Made by a program: the position numbers and the translations under genes
Assembly (NCBI GenBank): GCA_032251435.1
Contig: JAVVEH010000025.1
Span: 1 to 64,000, forward strand
Source of the DNA: JAVVEH01 sp032251435
Lineage (GTDB): Bacteria > Verrucomicrobiota > Lentisphaeria > Oligosphaerales > MVZH01
DNA: 64,000 nt
Reading direction: 5' to 3'
Notes under the pieces: model-generated
Told to the model about the DNA's origin: nothing
The model's input: only the letters and a program-made list of their open reading frames with translations
Database searches by the model: none
Shown here: piece after piece, positions 1 to 9,046 of the stretch
Numbering within the stretch: the first letter of the stretch is position 1
Layout: each line of letters begins with the position of its first letter

Positions 1-72
1 TTGAAAGCGTTGAAAGCGTTGAAAGCGTTGAAAGCGTTGAAAGCGTTGAAAGCGTTGAAAGCGTGGAAAGCG
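1..72. repeat. 9-bp tandem array, locus 1
   Basis: Seven perfect copies of the 9-mer TTGAAAGCG are followed by one copy with a single change (TGGAAAGCG). The array is cut by the window edge, so its true length is unknown. It ends 5 bases before the stop codon of the ogt-like gene on the minus strand. The unit, rotated to GTTGAAAGC, is related to the arrays at 11744-11851 and 59209-59370. The reading frame through it encodes a Lys-Ala-Leu repeat, which I take as a by-product of the repeat rather than a protein. Confidence 0.97.
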
Positions 73-77
73 GGCAA

Positions 78-401
78 TCAGGAAAAGGTGAACAGTTGGC
101 TGGGATCTGATAATTTGCCATCCTTGAACCGCACCCCTTCGCGGCGAAGGAGGCTCACTTTTTGTCGGAGTTTCTCTCCGTGCGTGTCCCCCCCGAAACC
201 ACCCAGTGTAAGATCGGAGGCGATGACCCGGTGGCATGGGACATCGGGCGCGAAGGGATTTCGACGCAGGGCTTGCCCGACGGCGCGTGGGCATCGGCAA
301 TGAATCCGCCGGGCCAATAAGGCATAGGTCGTGACTTTCCCTGCCGGAATTTCACGGGTGGCGGTATAGACTTTTTGTTGAAAATCCGTGACGTGTGTCA
401 T
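78..401 (-). CDS. methylated-DNA--protein-cysteine methyltransferase family protein
   Basis: This 107-residue protein consists only of the C-terminal DNA-binding and active-site domain of the Ogt/MGMT family. The alkyl-acceptor motif PCHR is intact near residue 55, so by family knowledge it should be a suicidal alkyltransferase. Alkyltransferase-like (ATL) proteins usually have Trp in place of this Cys. Upstream of the motif are the expected IPAGKVTTY segment and an RAVGQAL recognition-helix segment. Full-length Ogt proteins have an N-terminal domain that is missing here; short stand-alone forms are common in bacteria. The start has no clear ribosome binding site. The gene is divergent from the nucleotidyltransferase-like gene and runs into 9-bp array 1. 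Confidence 0.85.
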   Translation of the reverse strand: MTHVTDFQQKVYTATREIPAGKVTTYALLARRIHCRCPRAVGQALRRNPFAPDVPCHRVIASDLTLGGFGGDTHGEKLRQKVSLLRREGVRFKDGKLSDPSQLFTFS

Positions 402-557
402 GTGAAAAACTATAATTGACTTTTTTTAGTTTGCCCGCGTGTGTATATTCATAGGGCTGAGTCATCAAACCGGTGATTCAACACCATGATTTTTTTCAGG
501 GGCGCGTCACAGGCCGCGTTTAAATAAGCCGCCTTGGAAAACAAAAAGGACGATCCT

Positions 558-1499
558 ATGTCAGTGTCAGTTGGTTCGAAACCTGTTTCCCCTTCTCCGG
601 CTTTAGTTGTGCTGGCCGCGGGAATGGGCAGTCGTTATGGCGGCTTGAAGCAGGTTGATCCTGTCGGTCCATCGGGAGAAATCATTATTGATTATTCAAT
701 TTATGACGCTCTCAAAGCGGGGTTCCGAAAAGTCGTGTTTGTTATCCGCCGGGATATCGAGAGCGACTTCCGGGCGGCGATCGGGTCCCGATATGAGGGG
801 ATCTGCGATGTCCGCTATGTTTTTCAAGAACTGGACACGCTTCCCGGTGGTTTTTCCGTTCCGGAAGACCGGCGGAAGCCCTGGGGAACAGGTCACGCGG
901 CTCTCGTGGCCGCGGCCGCGGTGAACGAACCTTTCGCCGTGATTAACGCGGATGATTTTTACGGGCGCCGCGCCTTTCAGTCACTGGCTGAATTTCTGCG
1001 CACGACTTCCGCGGACTCCGCGGACATCGCCTTGGTCGGGTTTATCCTGCGCAACACCCTCTCGCGGCATGGAACCGTCTCGCGCGGTGTCTGTGAGCGC
1101 TCATCAGCCGGAACCCTGGAAAAAATCACGGAGCTGACGAGTATCGGTTTTGACGGCGAAAAGATCATCAGCACGGATGATTCGGGTCAGCGGAGTGAAC
1201 TGACCGGTCATGAGCTTGTCTCAATGAACATGTGGGGCTTCACTCCTGTGTTTTTTGACCATTTGGCGCGGCGGTTTTCCGCGTTTCTGGATCGTTTTGG
1301 TCAGGAACTGACATCGGAATTTTATCTGCCCGCGGCCGTTGATCATATGATTCAAACCAAACAGGCCCAAGTGACGATTCTGCGTTCAGATGACCAATGG
1401 TATGGGGTGACGAACCGGGCGGACAAGGCGCACGTCATGGCGGGTCTGCAAGCGTTAATCGACGCGGGGGTCTATCACAGCCCGTTGAAACCAATGTGA
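558..1499 (+). CDS. NDP-sugar pyrophosphorylase-like nucleotidyltransferase
   Basis: The protein has the N-terminal signature of GT-A-fold sugar-nucleotidyltransferases: a strand, then GMGSRYGGLKQ (nucleotide-binding G-x-G-x-R ... K) around residues 24-34, then a segment around PVGPSGEIIIDYSIYDA. An INADDFYG segment near residue 130 supplies the metal-binding Asp pair. The family makes NDP-sugars from a sugar-1-phosphate and an NTP in the cytoplasm. The sugar cannot be told from sequence, and no partner sugar pathway lies nearby. I chose the ATG at 558 because AAGGA lies 8 bases upstream; an in-frame TTG at 534 has no such site. It is followed 10 bases later by ispG, so the two are probably co-transcribed. 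Confidence 0.82.
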   Translation: MSVSVGSKPVSPSPALVVLAAGMGSRYGGLKQVDPVGPSGEIIIDYSIYDALKAGFRKVVFVIRRDIESDFRAAIGSRYEGICDVRYVFQELDTLPGGFSVPEDRRKPWGTGHAALVAAAAVNEPFAVINADDFYGRRAFQSLAEFLRTTSADSADIALVGFILRNTLSRHGTVSRGVCERSSAGTLEKITELTSIGFDGEKIISTDDSGQRSELTGHELVSMNMWGFTPVFFDHLARRFSAFLDRFGQELTSEFYLPAAVDHMIQTKQAQVTILRSDDQWYGVTNRADKAHVMAGLQALIDAGVYHSPLKPM

Positions 1500-1509
1500 G
1501 GGACTTGTC

Positions 1510-2628
1510 ATGCCGGTATATTCACACACATCACATCGACGGCTGACACGGGCTCTGATGGTCGGGCACGTGAAAATCGGCGGCGGGGCCCCCGTTTCGA
1601 TCCAGTCAATGACCAATACGGACACCCGGGACATCCCCGCCACGTTGGCGCAGATTGAGGATGTCGCGGCCCGCGGGTGTGAGATCATCCGTGTCGCCGT
1701 GCCGGATGTGGCCGCGGCCAAAGCGATCAGAACGCTGGTTGACAAATCACCCATACCCGTGATCGCGGATATCCATTTTGATGATCAGTTGGCTTTGCTG
1801 GCAATCGAAAACGGGGCGCATGGAATCCGTGTGAATCCCGGAAATATTTCCCGCCCGGAGGCTCTGGCGGCGATCGCGAAAGCCGCGGCGAAGGCGAAAA
1901 TCGCCGTCCGCGTCGGCGTGAATAGCGGCAGCCTTGAAAAGGAGCTTCTCGAGACCTTTGGCGGCGCCACCCCTGAAGCGATGGTCCGCAGCGCGCTTAA
2001 AGCCTGCGCGTTTTTTGAGGCGCATGGGTGCCAGTCCTTGAAAGTGAGCCTGAAAACGTCCCACGTGAGTTCCACTGTGGCCGCCTGTCGGCTGTTCGCT
2101 GAGCACAGCGACCTGCCCTTGCATTTAGGAGTGACTGAGGCGGGCACTCCGAAAATGGGGATCATCAAGTCCGCCGTCGGTATCGGGGCGTTGCTGTTGG
2201 ATGGCATCGGTGACACGATTCGGGTCAGCTTAACCGCTTCGCCATGTGAGGAGATTCCGGTCGCCGCGGCTATTTTGGAGGCAGCCGGGTGCCGGGCGCC
2301 CGCGCCTGATATTATTTCCTGTCCGACTTGCGGCCGGACGGAAGTGGATTTGGTGGGGCTGACCGAAGCGGTCGAGAGGGAAGTCGAGCGGTTAAAATCA
2401 TTAGGGTGGACATTCCATGATAAAAAAATCGCGGTCATGGGCTGTGTGGTCAATGGCCCCGGAGAGGCCCGGGCCACAGATTTGGGGATCGCCGGGGGGA
2501 AGGGAAAAGGGGCGCTTTTCCGTGACGGGAAAGTGATTCGCACCTTGCCTGAAGACGACTTGCTTGAGGCTTTTATCCGCGAGCTGCGGCGTATAGGAAC
2601 CCCGCCGGGAGACGGGCGGGGTCGGTGA
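1510..2628 (+). CDS. ispG: 4-hydroxy-3-methylbut-2-en-1-yl diphosphate synthase
   Basis: This is a full-length (372-residue) bacterial IspG/GcpE. It has the N-terminal TIM-barrel segment with SIQSMTNTDTRD, and a C-terminal iron-sulfur region with CPTCGR near residue 271 followed by the CVVNGPGEA motif that carries the third cysteine. The enzyme converts methylerythritol cyclodiphosphate to HMBPP in the non-mevalonate isoprenoid pathway, using a [4Fe-4S] cluster. Its presence shows that the organism uses the MEP route. The stop codon overlaps the GTG start of the next gene (GTGA), which suggests translational coupling. Confidence 0.97.
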   Translation: MPVYSHTSHRRLTRALMVGHVKIGGGAPVSIQSMTNTDTRDIPATLAQIEDVAARGCEIIRVAVPDVAAAKAIRTLVDKSPIPVIADIHFDDQLALLAIENGAHGIRVNPGNISRPEALAAIAKAAAKAKIAVRVGVNSGSLEKELLETFGGATPEAMVRSALKACAFFEAHGCQSLKVSLKTSHVSSTVAACRLFAEHSDLPLHLGVTEAGTPKMGIIKSAVGIGALLLDGIGDTIRVSLTASPCEEIPVAAAILEAAGCRAPAPDIISCPTCGRTEVDLVGLTEAVEREVERLKSLGWTFHDKKIAVMGCVVNGPGEARATDLGIAGGKGKGALFRDGKVIRTLPEDDLLEAFIRELRRIGTPPGDGRGR

Positions 2629-5600
2629 CGGAAATGAATAGCCAAGCCGATAAAACCCATTCTGAGAAGATGTCTGCCAGTGTTCTCTATCAGACCTTGG
2701 AGGCGATGCACAGGCAATGGCGGCGGGTCTTGTTCTGGAATGGTCTGGCGCGGTTTATCATTTTTTTCATCCTCGGTGTCCTGGGGTTGTGTGTCATTGA
2801 CGGTTTATTCCAGCCGGTTTTTTTGATTCGCCTCTGCCTTGTTTGCGTGGTCATGGTCGCACTGGGCGTTTTTATTTGGCGGACGTGTTTGCGCTACGTG
2901 ATCCGCCCCTATTCGCCACAATCAATGGCTTGGATTTTGGAGTCTGTGTTTCCTGACTTTCATGAGCGGTTAATTTCAGCTGTGGAGCTCGCGAGCCGGG
3001 GGGGGGATAAAGGAATTTCAGAGGCGCTTGTTGTCCAGGCGTTGTCAGAGGCCGAAAGAGAGGTTCAACCGCTTTCTCCGCTGGCGGTGTTTCCTTTGCG
3101 GTGGCGCGTTTTCCGGTTGCCTGGTGTCTTGGTGGCAGGCTTTATTATAGCCATGTTGATGCCTTACTTGGATCCGGCTCAGCGCTTGTCCCGGGCGCTG
3201 TTTCCTTCTTCCCGGGACGCGTCGTTAGGGCCTAATCAATTGGCGCTGTATGTCGGAGCCCGGGTTCGCGACGAGGGCGACACGGTTTATTGCCGGGCTT
3301 ATGTGAGGGGGGGGGGGCGTGACGGAAAGCCTGAGCTAGTGGTTAAAATGACAGAAATTCGTCGGTTTGTGATGGAAGCGGAGGAGGGGAAAGGGTGGTA
3401 TTCTTTCACGCTTCCGGATGTGGCGGAGGATTTTACACTTTGGGCTGTGGCGGGAAGACTGAGGTCAAAAACCTATACCGTGAGTGTGCGTCAGCGGCCT
3501 AAAATCAAGGGGATTCATCTGCTGGTTAAAAGTCCTGAATACACGGGGGTGCCCGTTGACACCCGGGAAGGCCTGTCGGGGGATGTCCGGGCTTTACAAG
3601 GCAGCCAGGTGGATGTGCGGGTTCACAGCACCCAGAAACTCCGCCGTTTCAGCGTGACACATGACGGGGAAAGGATTTCTCAACAAACCGGAGATTTAGG
3701 CGATTGGGTTGATTTTTCCCTGCGCGTTATCAAAGACGGTCACTACACGATCTCAATGGCCAATGTCAACGGATTACGCAATCAAGGCGATTTAACCTAT
3801 GCGGTGAAATCGTTGCCGGATCTCCCCCCTGACATATATCTGAGCGCTCCGGTTAAAGAACGCCATGTGACCATGGCTGAGCAGGTTGCTGTTTTCTGGG
3901 AAGCCGCGGATGACTACGGCATTGACACGCAATCGATCGTGCTGCGCGGAGCGAACAACGTGGTCGCGTATCAAACACGCGTGGACGCTGACAGGCGTGA
4001 GTGGAGTTTCGTTCCCGAAATGTTAGGGATGAAACCGGGGATGAGCCTTTTTTTGTTTGTTTCCGTGTTTGATGAAGCGGGTCAGAGCGCTGAGACCGAG
4101 CCGGTGAAAATTATTCTCGGAGGGGGAGAGTTGCTGGATGATTTAGATGTCTATTTAACACTGTGCGATCAGCTTGAGGTGACATTGACCCGGATTCGAA
4201 ATGAATTGCAGGCCGTGGCCACGTACACCGGCTATTTAGAGTCATTTGATAACCAGGCGGAGGGAGACCCCCACTATGGGCTTATGCGTGACCGTAAAGT
4301 TGATGCCGTGAGAGATGCGTTGCAATTCAGTCAAACGCTCACGTCGGCGATGATGGGCCGGGGAACATTTCCCAAAAGCTTTCACTATGCTGAATTGTTA
4401 AAACTTTATCAGGAACAGGAAACACTGTTCTCGGTGCCTGAGTTGACAAAACGCTCATCTGAATCGGCTTTAAAGCGGCTGAACCGCATGGTGAATCTTC
4501 AGATGCGAATGGTCAACGCGTTGAAAGAAAAAGGACGGCAACATCAATGGAGCGTTTTGTTGCCGCTTAAGATTAATTCGATTCAGTCAATGCGGATGGA
4601 CGAGGACGTGGCGGCCGCACGGCGAAATCTGGCCTTGACGCGTGCGGAGTTGTCCGCGGATTTCAAGGAGCAATGGAAGCATTTTCCAGAGCAGCAGACG
4701 CTGGCCGCCATGACCATTGAACAAATCATTGACGTGTCACTGTCTGTTCTGCAATCCGCCGCGCGTGAGAATGACCGCCGCTTCAACGATATGCGACGCT
4801 TGGACAGGGCCGCGACAGCCATTGAGAAAGAATTGCGCGAACTGGGAAAACAGTTGCGTGTTTTGGCCGACCGGTTGAAAAAAGGGGGCAGTGATTCACA
4901 ATGGTCGGAAGCTGGCGATCTGGCCGCGAGCTATGTCAAGATCACGGCCAGTGAGGCCGATCCCGTGCGGCGGGCCGATATGACGCTGGTTGCCGACCGG
5001 TTGACTGCCGCCATCGCCAATCGGAATCCGGAAGGAATTAAGGATGCCGCTGAAGCTCTGCCGGTTCTACAGGTGGACAACCGGATGGGGCAACTTAAAA
5101 ACAGGCTGAAAAAGGCTCAATTAGATGGGCGTATGCTTGAACGGGGACTGACGGACTCACACTCTCTCCACAAAGAAAAGGAAAAGCTGGACGCCTTAAT
5201 CCGTTTGCTGGGTGATTTGGAAACGGAGTCCAACACGTTGCGGGAATTGAATCAAGATGATCAGTTTGAGACAGTTTCACAGGCGCTTGGCCAAGCGCGG
5301 GAACGACTGACCGTCGGTGCGGAGGCGCTCCGGTCAGGTCATGACATCTCGTCTGTTGCCGCCGGGATCTCTTATGCGAATGCCGTTTTGGAAACGGGGC
5401 TTGAGGCCTTGGAGAAAAATGAGGGTGTCCGTCGTCAAAAGGCCGACATCGCCAGGGCCGACTTGCGGCAATCCAGCGTGGTCCGCTCTGACCTTTTGCG
5501 CGCCTTGTCGGCGGAATTGTATGATGCCGGGGATGACCTGTATTTATCCGAGGCTCCCGTCGCGGCGGTGGCGGAAAAGCTCGCGCTGGAAACGGAAACA

Positions 5601-7343
5601 TTAAAACGCGTCGCGGGGACATTCAGAGACGCGGCGGCGCGGGACGTGGTGCTGGGGCGCGCGCCGCCAGAGCGGATACTGGAAAAAGCCGCGTTGGCGA
5701 ACGCGTTGGACAGCGCCCGCGGACAATACGTCGCCGAGGCCAGGAAGTTCCTTGAACAGGCTGCCGCCCGATTGTCCGACAATCCGGACCAAGACACTCA
5801 GGCCGCCGCTGATTTGCTAATGTCGGCCGGGCGGATTGTGGAGAATTTGGCGCGGTTGGCCCGGTTTCATGAGCAGGCCGAGCATGGCCAATTGTCGAAA
5901 CAGGACACGGACGAGTCACATGCCGCCATTATTGGAGAATTAACGGATGTTCTCCCGCGGAACCTTGAACGCGCGTTGGCCATCGAAAAATGGTTCTCTG
6001 AAATTAAACGCGCCGTGAAAGACATCACGGATTCCGGCCGCGCGCCACTGGTCTCTGAAAAACAAATGAGTGATTTAAAGTGGTTATTCCAACGAGTCAC
6101 CGATGATATTAACACGTCTAATCCAGACGTGATGGAAAAGGCGCGGCGCGGGATGGGCGGAAACGGGGAAACGACGCCTGATTTTAATGAATGGCATGCG
6201 TTATTCGCGGCGATCAGTGACAAACACGACGAACTGACAGAGGGTTCCTTTAACCCGTTTGAGGCTAGGGCGGTCATTCCCACAGACGCGGATGGTTTGA
6301 TCAAACAAACGCTGAGGAGGCTGACTGACATCAAGGAATTGGCGCGCCAGGCCGAGGCCGTGAAAACCGAGCTGCGGAATTTAGAAGCGGAAAGCCAGAT
6401 GTTAAAGGATCAGGCTGCTGAAACCATGGCGGCGGCCATGGCGGAAGCGCCGCGGGAACAGCTGAAAACTTTAGCCAGGGCAGGGGAACAATTCGCTAAA
6501 TCTGACTCGTCCGAAGAGCGGGGAATGCTTTTGGCCGCGGCGGAAAAGGAATTTCCGGGAGGGTCCGATATGGCCGCCAATCTTCATAAAGCTCGGTTGG
6601 GACTGGAAAAAGTGGCCGCGGCGCGGGGTGAAGCGGAGGATCTGAGAACAACCTTGACAGCTCTGAAACGGCAGGTGGGTCAATCGATTGAGGAGGTTGA
6701 ATCGCCTTTCATGGAAGTCTACTCCAGGTTGCTTGACCATATGCGGATCCCGTTGTTCTACTTGAAGGCGAACGTGATGAACGAATTGTTGAATTCGGCA
6801 TCTAAAAATCTTCAAGCGCTCATGGACACCTTGGAACAAGTGGTCGTCCTCGCGGAGAGGTCCCCGTTGGCCGCGCCAGTGTCGCCGTGGGCCTTCACCG
6901 ATGATATCCATCCTTCACTCTTTCCGCCGCAGGCGGAAGATGATCTGCCGGCGTTGCTTGAGGGAATGAGGGGGATCATGGCTTTGGGTGACATTATCAG
7001 CCAGAAACAGTCTTCCCCAGGCGGTTCTCATCAGCCAACTGCCGGAAATGTGACAGAGATCGTGGAGATGTTTGAAAACGCCGCGGGTCTCGCTCGGAAG
7101 GTGGCCGTCGATGCTGTCGCCGGGACGGGGGAACCTGACACCGGGAAAGCCGCGCCGGTGTTCCAGGTCTCCGATCCCGCTCCGGAAACGGTGGCCGGCT
7201 TTCGACCTTGGCGGGCTGCCGGAGGGGGAATGCCGGCAAGAGATGTTAAGGGGATGGTGAACCGCTACGACCCGTATTATCGGGACGCCAACCGCGCTTA
7301 TCTTGAAAAAGTTAATCGGGAGGGGAGACGATGGATAGACTAA
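2625..7343 (+). CDS. very large membrane-anchored coiled-coil protein, DUF4175-like
   Basis: This 1,572-residue protein has two hydrophobic helices near residues 38-90 and a third near 165-185. A large beta-rich extracytoplasmic stretch follows (about 190-500), and then some 1,000 residues of charged, mostly helical sequence with coiled-coil character. The arrangement resembles DUF4175-type proteins, which in Planctomycetes and Lentisphaerae accompany MoxR/VWA-type genes; I infer this from architecture only. The function is unknown. The start is GTG overlapping the ispG stop, with an in-frame ATG at 2634 as the alternative. The gene overlaps the next by 13 bases. Two guanine homopolymers lie inside the coding region: G9 at 2998-3006 and G11 at 3307-3317. 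Confidence 0.75.
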   Translation: MTEMNSQADKTHSEKMSASVLYQTLEAMHRQWRRVLFWNGLARFIIFFILGVLGLCVIDGLFQPVFLIRLCLVCVVMVALGVFIWRTCLRYVIRPYSPQSMAWILESVFPDFHERLISAVELASRGGDKGISEALVVQALSEAEREVQPLSPLAVFPLRWRVFRLPGVLVAGFIIAMLMPYLDPAQRLSRALFPSSRDASLGPNQLALYVGARVRDEGDTVYCRAYVRGGGRDGKPELVVKMTEIRRFVMEAEEGKGWYSFTLPDVAEDFTLWAVAGRLRSKTYTVSVRQRPKIKGIHLLVKSPEYTGVPVDTREGLSGDVRALQGSQVDVRVHSTQKLRRFSVTHDGERISQQTGDLGDWVDFSLRVIKDGHYTISMANVNGLRNQGDLTYAVKSLPDLPPDIYLSAPVKERHVTMAEQVAVFWEAADDYGIDTQSIVLRGANNVVAYQTRVDADRREWSFVPEMLGMKPGMSLFLFVSVFDEAGQSAETEPVKIILGGGELLDDLDVYLTLCDQLEVTLTRIRNELQAVATYTGYLESFDNQAEGDPHYGLMRDRKVDAVRDALQFSQTLTSAMMGRGTFPKSFHYAELLKLYQEQETLFSVPELTKRSSESALKRLNRMVNLQMRMVNALKEKGRQHQWSVLLPLKINSIQSMRMDEDVAAARRNLALTRAELSADFKEQWKHFPEQQTLAAMTIEQIIDVSLSVLQSAARENDRRFNDMRRLDRAATAIEKELRELGKQLRVLADRLKKGGSDSQWSEAGDLAASYVKITASEADPVRRADMTLVADRLTAAIANRNPEGIKDAAEALPVLQVDNRMGQLKNRLKKAQLDGRMLERGLTDSHSLHKEKEKLDALIRLLGDLETESNTLRELNQDDQFETVSQALGQARERLTVGAEALRSGHDISSVAAGISYANAVLETGLEALEKNEGVRRQKADIARADLRQSSVVRSDLLRALSAELYDAGDDLYLSEAPVAAVAEKLALETETLKRVAGTFRDAAARDVVLGRAPPERILEKAALANALDSARGQYVAEARKFLEQAAARLSDNPDQDTQAAADLLMSAGRIVENLARLARFHEQAEHGQLSKQDTDESHAAIIGELTDVLPRNLERALAIEKWFSEIKRAVKDITDSGRAPLVSEKQMSDLKWLFQRVTDDINTSNPDVMEKARRGMGGNGETTPDFNEWHALFAAISDKHDELTEGSFNPFEARAVIPTDADGLIKQTLRRLTDIKELARQAEAVKTELRNLEAESQMLKDQAAETMAAAMAEAPREQLKTLARAGEQFAKSDSSEERGMLLAAAEKEFPGGSDMAANLHKARLGLEKVAAARGEAEDLRTTLTALKRQVGQSIEEVESPFMEVYSRLLDHMRIPLFYLKANVMNELLNSASKNLQALMDTLEQVVVLAERSPLAAPVSPWAFTDDIHPSLFPPQAEDDLPALLEGMRGIMALGDIISQKQSSPGGSHQPTAGNVTEIVEMFENAAGLARKVAVDAVAGTGEPDTGKAAPVFQVSDPAPETVAGFRPWRAAGGGMPARDVKGMVNRYDPYYRDANRAYLEKVNREGRRWID
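2998..3006. repeat. G9 homopolymer inside coding sequence
   Basis: Nine consecutive guanines lie in the DUF4175-like gene near codon 125. Tracts of this length can slip during replication; whether this one does cannot be seen from one sequence. Confidence 0.9.
3307..3317. repeat. G11 homopolymer inside coding sequence
   Basis: Eleven consecutive guanines lie near codon 229 of the DUF4175-like gene. They encode a Gly-Gly-Gly run at the start of the extracytoplasmic part. A one-base slip would truncate the protein early. Confidence 0.92.
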
Positions 7344-8407
7344 TCGGCGCGCTTGGCGTGAATGTCTGGATGTGGTTGTGGTTGATTTTCTTCTTCCCAA
7401 GCCTGGGCGCTTTGGCGGCGGAACCCGAAGTCGAAGCTGACCTTAAGGCGTTGAAAAACACTGCGGCGCGGGATGAGGCGGACAGCGCCATTCGTGGTGG
7501 CTTGACTTGGCTGGTGGCTCAACAGGATACGAAAAACGGCAATTTTGGCCCGAAATTGCCCCACGCCTATACGGCGTTGAGTTGTCTGGCTTTATTGGCG
7601 GCCGGGGAACAACCTGGCCGGTCTGAATATGGGGACGCGTTGCGAAAAGGTATTCTTTATCTGGCTGACAAAGCGTCGCGCGGCCGGGGGTATCTGGGCG
7701 GCGACGGAAGCCGGATGTATGGCCATGGTATCGCCACACTCGCGCTGTGCGAAGCCTATGGGATGCTGGACTCGCCGGAGGCGAATAAACGGGTTGGTGA
7801 AGCCGCCGCCGCGGCCTTGAGAGTCACCATTCAAGCGCAAGTGAGGCAGAATGGTCCGCACCGCGGAGGATGGCGCTATGAGCCCGATAGCCGTGATGCC
7901 GATTTGTCGGTGACGGCTTGGCAGGTTTTAACGTTGCGAGCGGCGAAAAACTGTGGATTTGATATCCCGGACCGGGTGATTCAGGACGCCTTGGACTATG
8001 TGCGCGGATTACACAGCGGGGCGGGGTTTTCCTACCAACAAGGCCGGCCCCCCACGCCCGCTATGCAGGCGGCCGGCATTGTGTGCTTGAAAATCATGGG
8101 AGCGGACACATCGGCGGCTGATAAGGCGAAAATAGCCACGGCGGCGAAATCACTGGAAAAATCGGACAACTCGCGGGGGCGTAATTACTATTACGAGAAT
8201 TATTATCTGGCGATGGCCGGCACCATGCTCGGGGATGCCCTCAGTTCTTCTGTTCTGCCACAACTGGAAAAATCCCTGATGCGCCTACAGCGGGAAGATG
8301 GACAATTTGACCGGCATACGGGCAACGATGGCGGCGTTTATGCCACCGCGTTCGCGGTTGTTTGCCTCTCTGCCCACTATCACTATTTGCCTGTCACTCA
8401 GGAGTGA
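7331..8407 (+). CDS. exported prenyltransferase/squalene-oxidase repeat protein
   Basis: This 358-residue protein has an N-terminal signal peptide (hydrophobic core around residues 10-28, cleavage likely after ALAA). The rest is made of alpha-alpha repeats of the squalene-cyclase/prenyltransferase beta-subunit fold, with segments such as GLTWLVAQQ, YGHGIATLALCEAYG, SVTAWQVLTLRAA and GGVYATAFAVVCLS. Such proteins are abundant in Planctomycetes and Lentisphaerae. They usually lack the catalytic DxDD motif of cyclases and I see none here, so a binding or structural role is more likely than cyclisation. The start overlaps the preceding gene by 13 bases and has a strong GGGAGGGGAG Shine-Dalgarno, which points to coupled expression. 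The 3' end overlaps the convergent Nudix gene by 10 bases. Confidence 0.85.
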   Translation: MDRLIGALGVNVWMWLWLIFFFPSLGALAAEPEVEADLKALKNTAARDEADSAIRGGLTWLVAQQDTKNGNFGPKLPHAYTALSCLALLAAGEQPGRSEYGDALRKGILYLADKASRGRGYLGGDGSRMYGHGIATLALCEAYGMLDSPEANKRVGEAAAAALRVTIQAQVRQNGPHRGGWRYEPDSRDADLSVTAWQVLTLRAAKNCGFDIPDRVIQDALDYVRGLHSGAGFSYQQGRPPTPAMQAAGIVCLKIMGADTSAADKAKIATAAKSLEKSDNSRGRNYYYENYYLAMAGTMLGDALSSSVLPQLEKSLMRLQREDGQFDRHTGNDGGVYATAFAVVCLSAHYHYLPVTQE

Positions 8408-9027
8408 TATGGTCTTGACGTGGGGGGTGTTTCGGGGGATGGGGCCTGTTGAGATGCTGATTGTCCGAGAAAGTATGAGACCAAGCGGCTGTCTAAATAG
8501 TCGCCGCGCGCCGCGGATTCCTTCAGGACATCGACCGCTCGGCCAGCCGGGACAATCAACACGGCAATATCCTCGTTCACTTCGCATTCCTGCGCCGGAA
8601 GCTGATTGGCCGACACAGTCTCATCCACATCCATACCGATAAAATGAAACGCCTCTTTGGAAAACCCGGCTGAGGCGATGACCTGGGGACTGACTGAGGT
8701 GATGACACCGGTATAGCCGGTTTCTTCTTTGAGTTCTCGAACCGCGGTGGTTTCAGGGCTTTCGCCGGAATCCACCAGTCCAGCCGGAAACTCAAGCACA
8801 TATCCATCACACGGCGGCCGGTACTGACGAATAAGGATGTAGTCGCCGGACGGCCGCAGGCGGGGGATAATGACCACCGCGCCCCGACCACCTTGCCGCG
8901 CCGCGGATTCCCATGTGTGGTGGACACCATTGTGGTCACAGTAGTCTATCTCTTCTAAATAAAGCCATTGACCTTCCCCGAGCAACCGGGAGCCTAATTT
9001 TTTTGAGCGGGATCGGGATGACGACAT
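8398..9027 (-). CDS. Nudix hydrolase, ADP-ribose pyrophosphatase type
   Basis: This 209-residue Nudix protein has a complete Nudix box: GLVDSGES...AVRELKEETGY fits G-x5-E-x7-REUxEExGU, at roughly residues 83-105. The preceding QYRPPCDGYVLEFPAGLVD stretch is typical of the ADP-ribose pyrophosphatase branch (NudF-like). It should hydrolyse a nucleoside-diphosphate-linked substrate in the cytoplasm; ADP-ribose is the family default, not proven. The gene lies 19 bases downstream of tcdA and is probably co-transcribed with it. Confidence 0.9.
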   Translation of the reverse strand: MSSSRSRSKKLGSRLLGEGQWLYLEEIDYCDHNGVHHTWESAARQGGRGAVVIIPRLRPSGDYILIRQYRPPCDGYVLEFPAGLVDSGESPETTAVRELKEETGYTGVITSVSPQVIASAGFSKEAFHFIGMDVDETVSANQLPAQECEVNEDIAVLIVPAGRAVDVLKESAARGDYLDSRLVSYFLGQSASQQAPSPETPPTSRPYHS

Positions 9028-9046
9028 AACATGAGTTGCCTGATTA

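Noticed and set aside
1..303. 100-residue reading frame starting with Lys-Ala-Leu repeats
   Set aside because: It is the translation of a 9-bp array plus the antisense of the ogt-like gene.
420..450. Cyclic-di-GMP (GEMM) riboswitch, from a GGGCAAACT stretch on the minus strand upstream of the ogt-like gene
   Set aside because: Only a short piece of the consensus is present, and the second domain and tetraloop receptor are missing.
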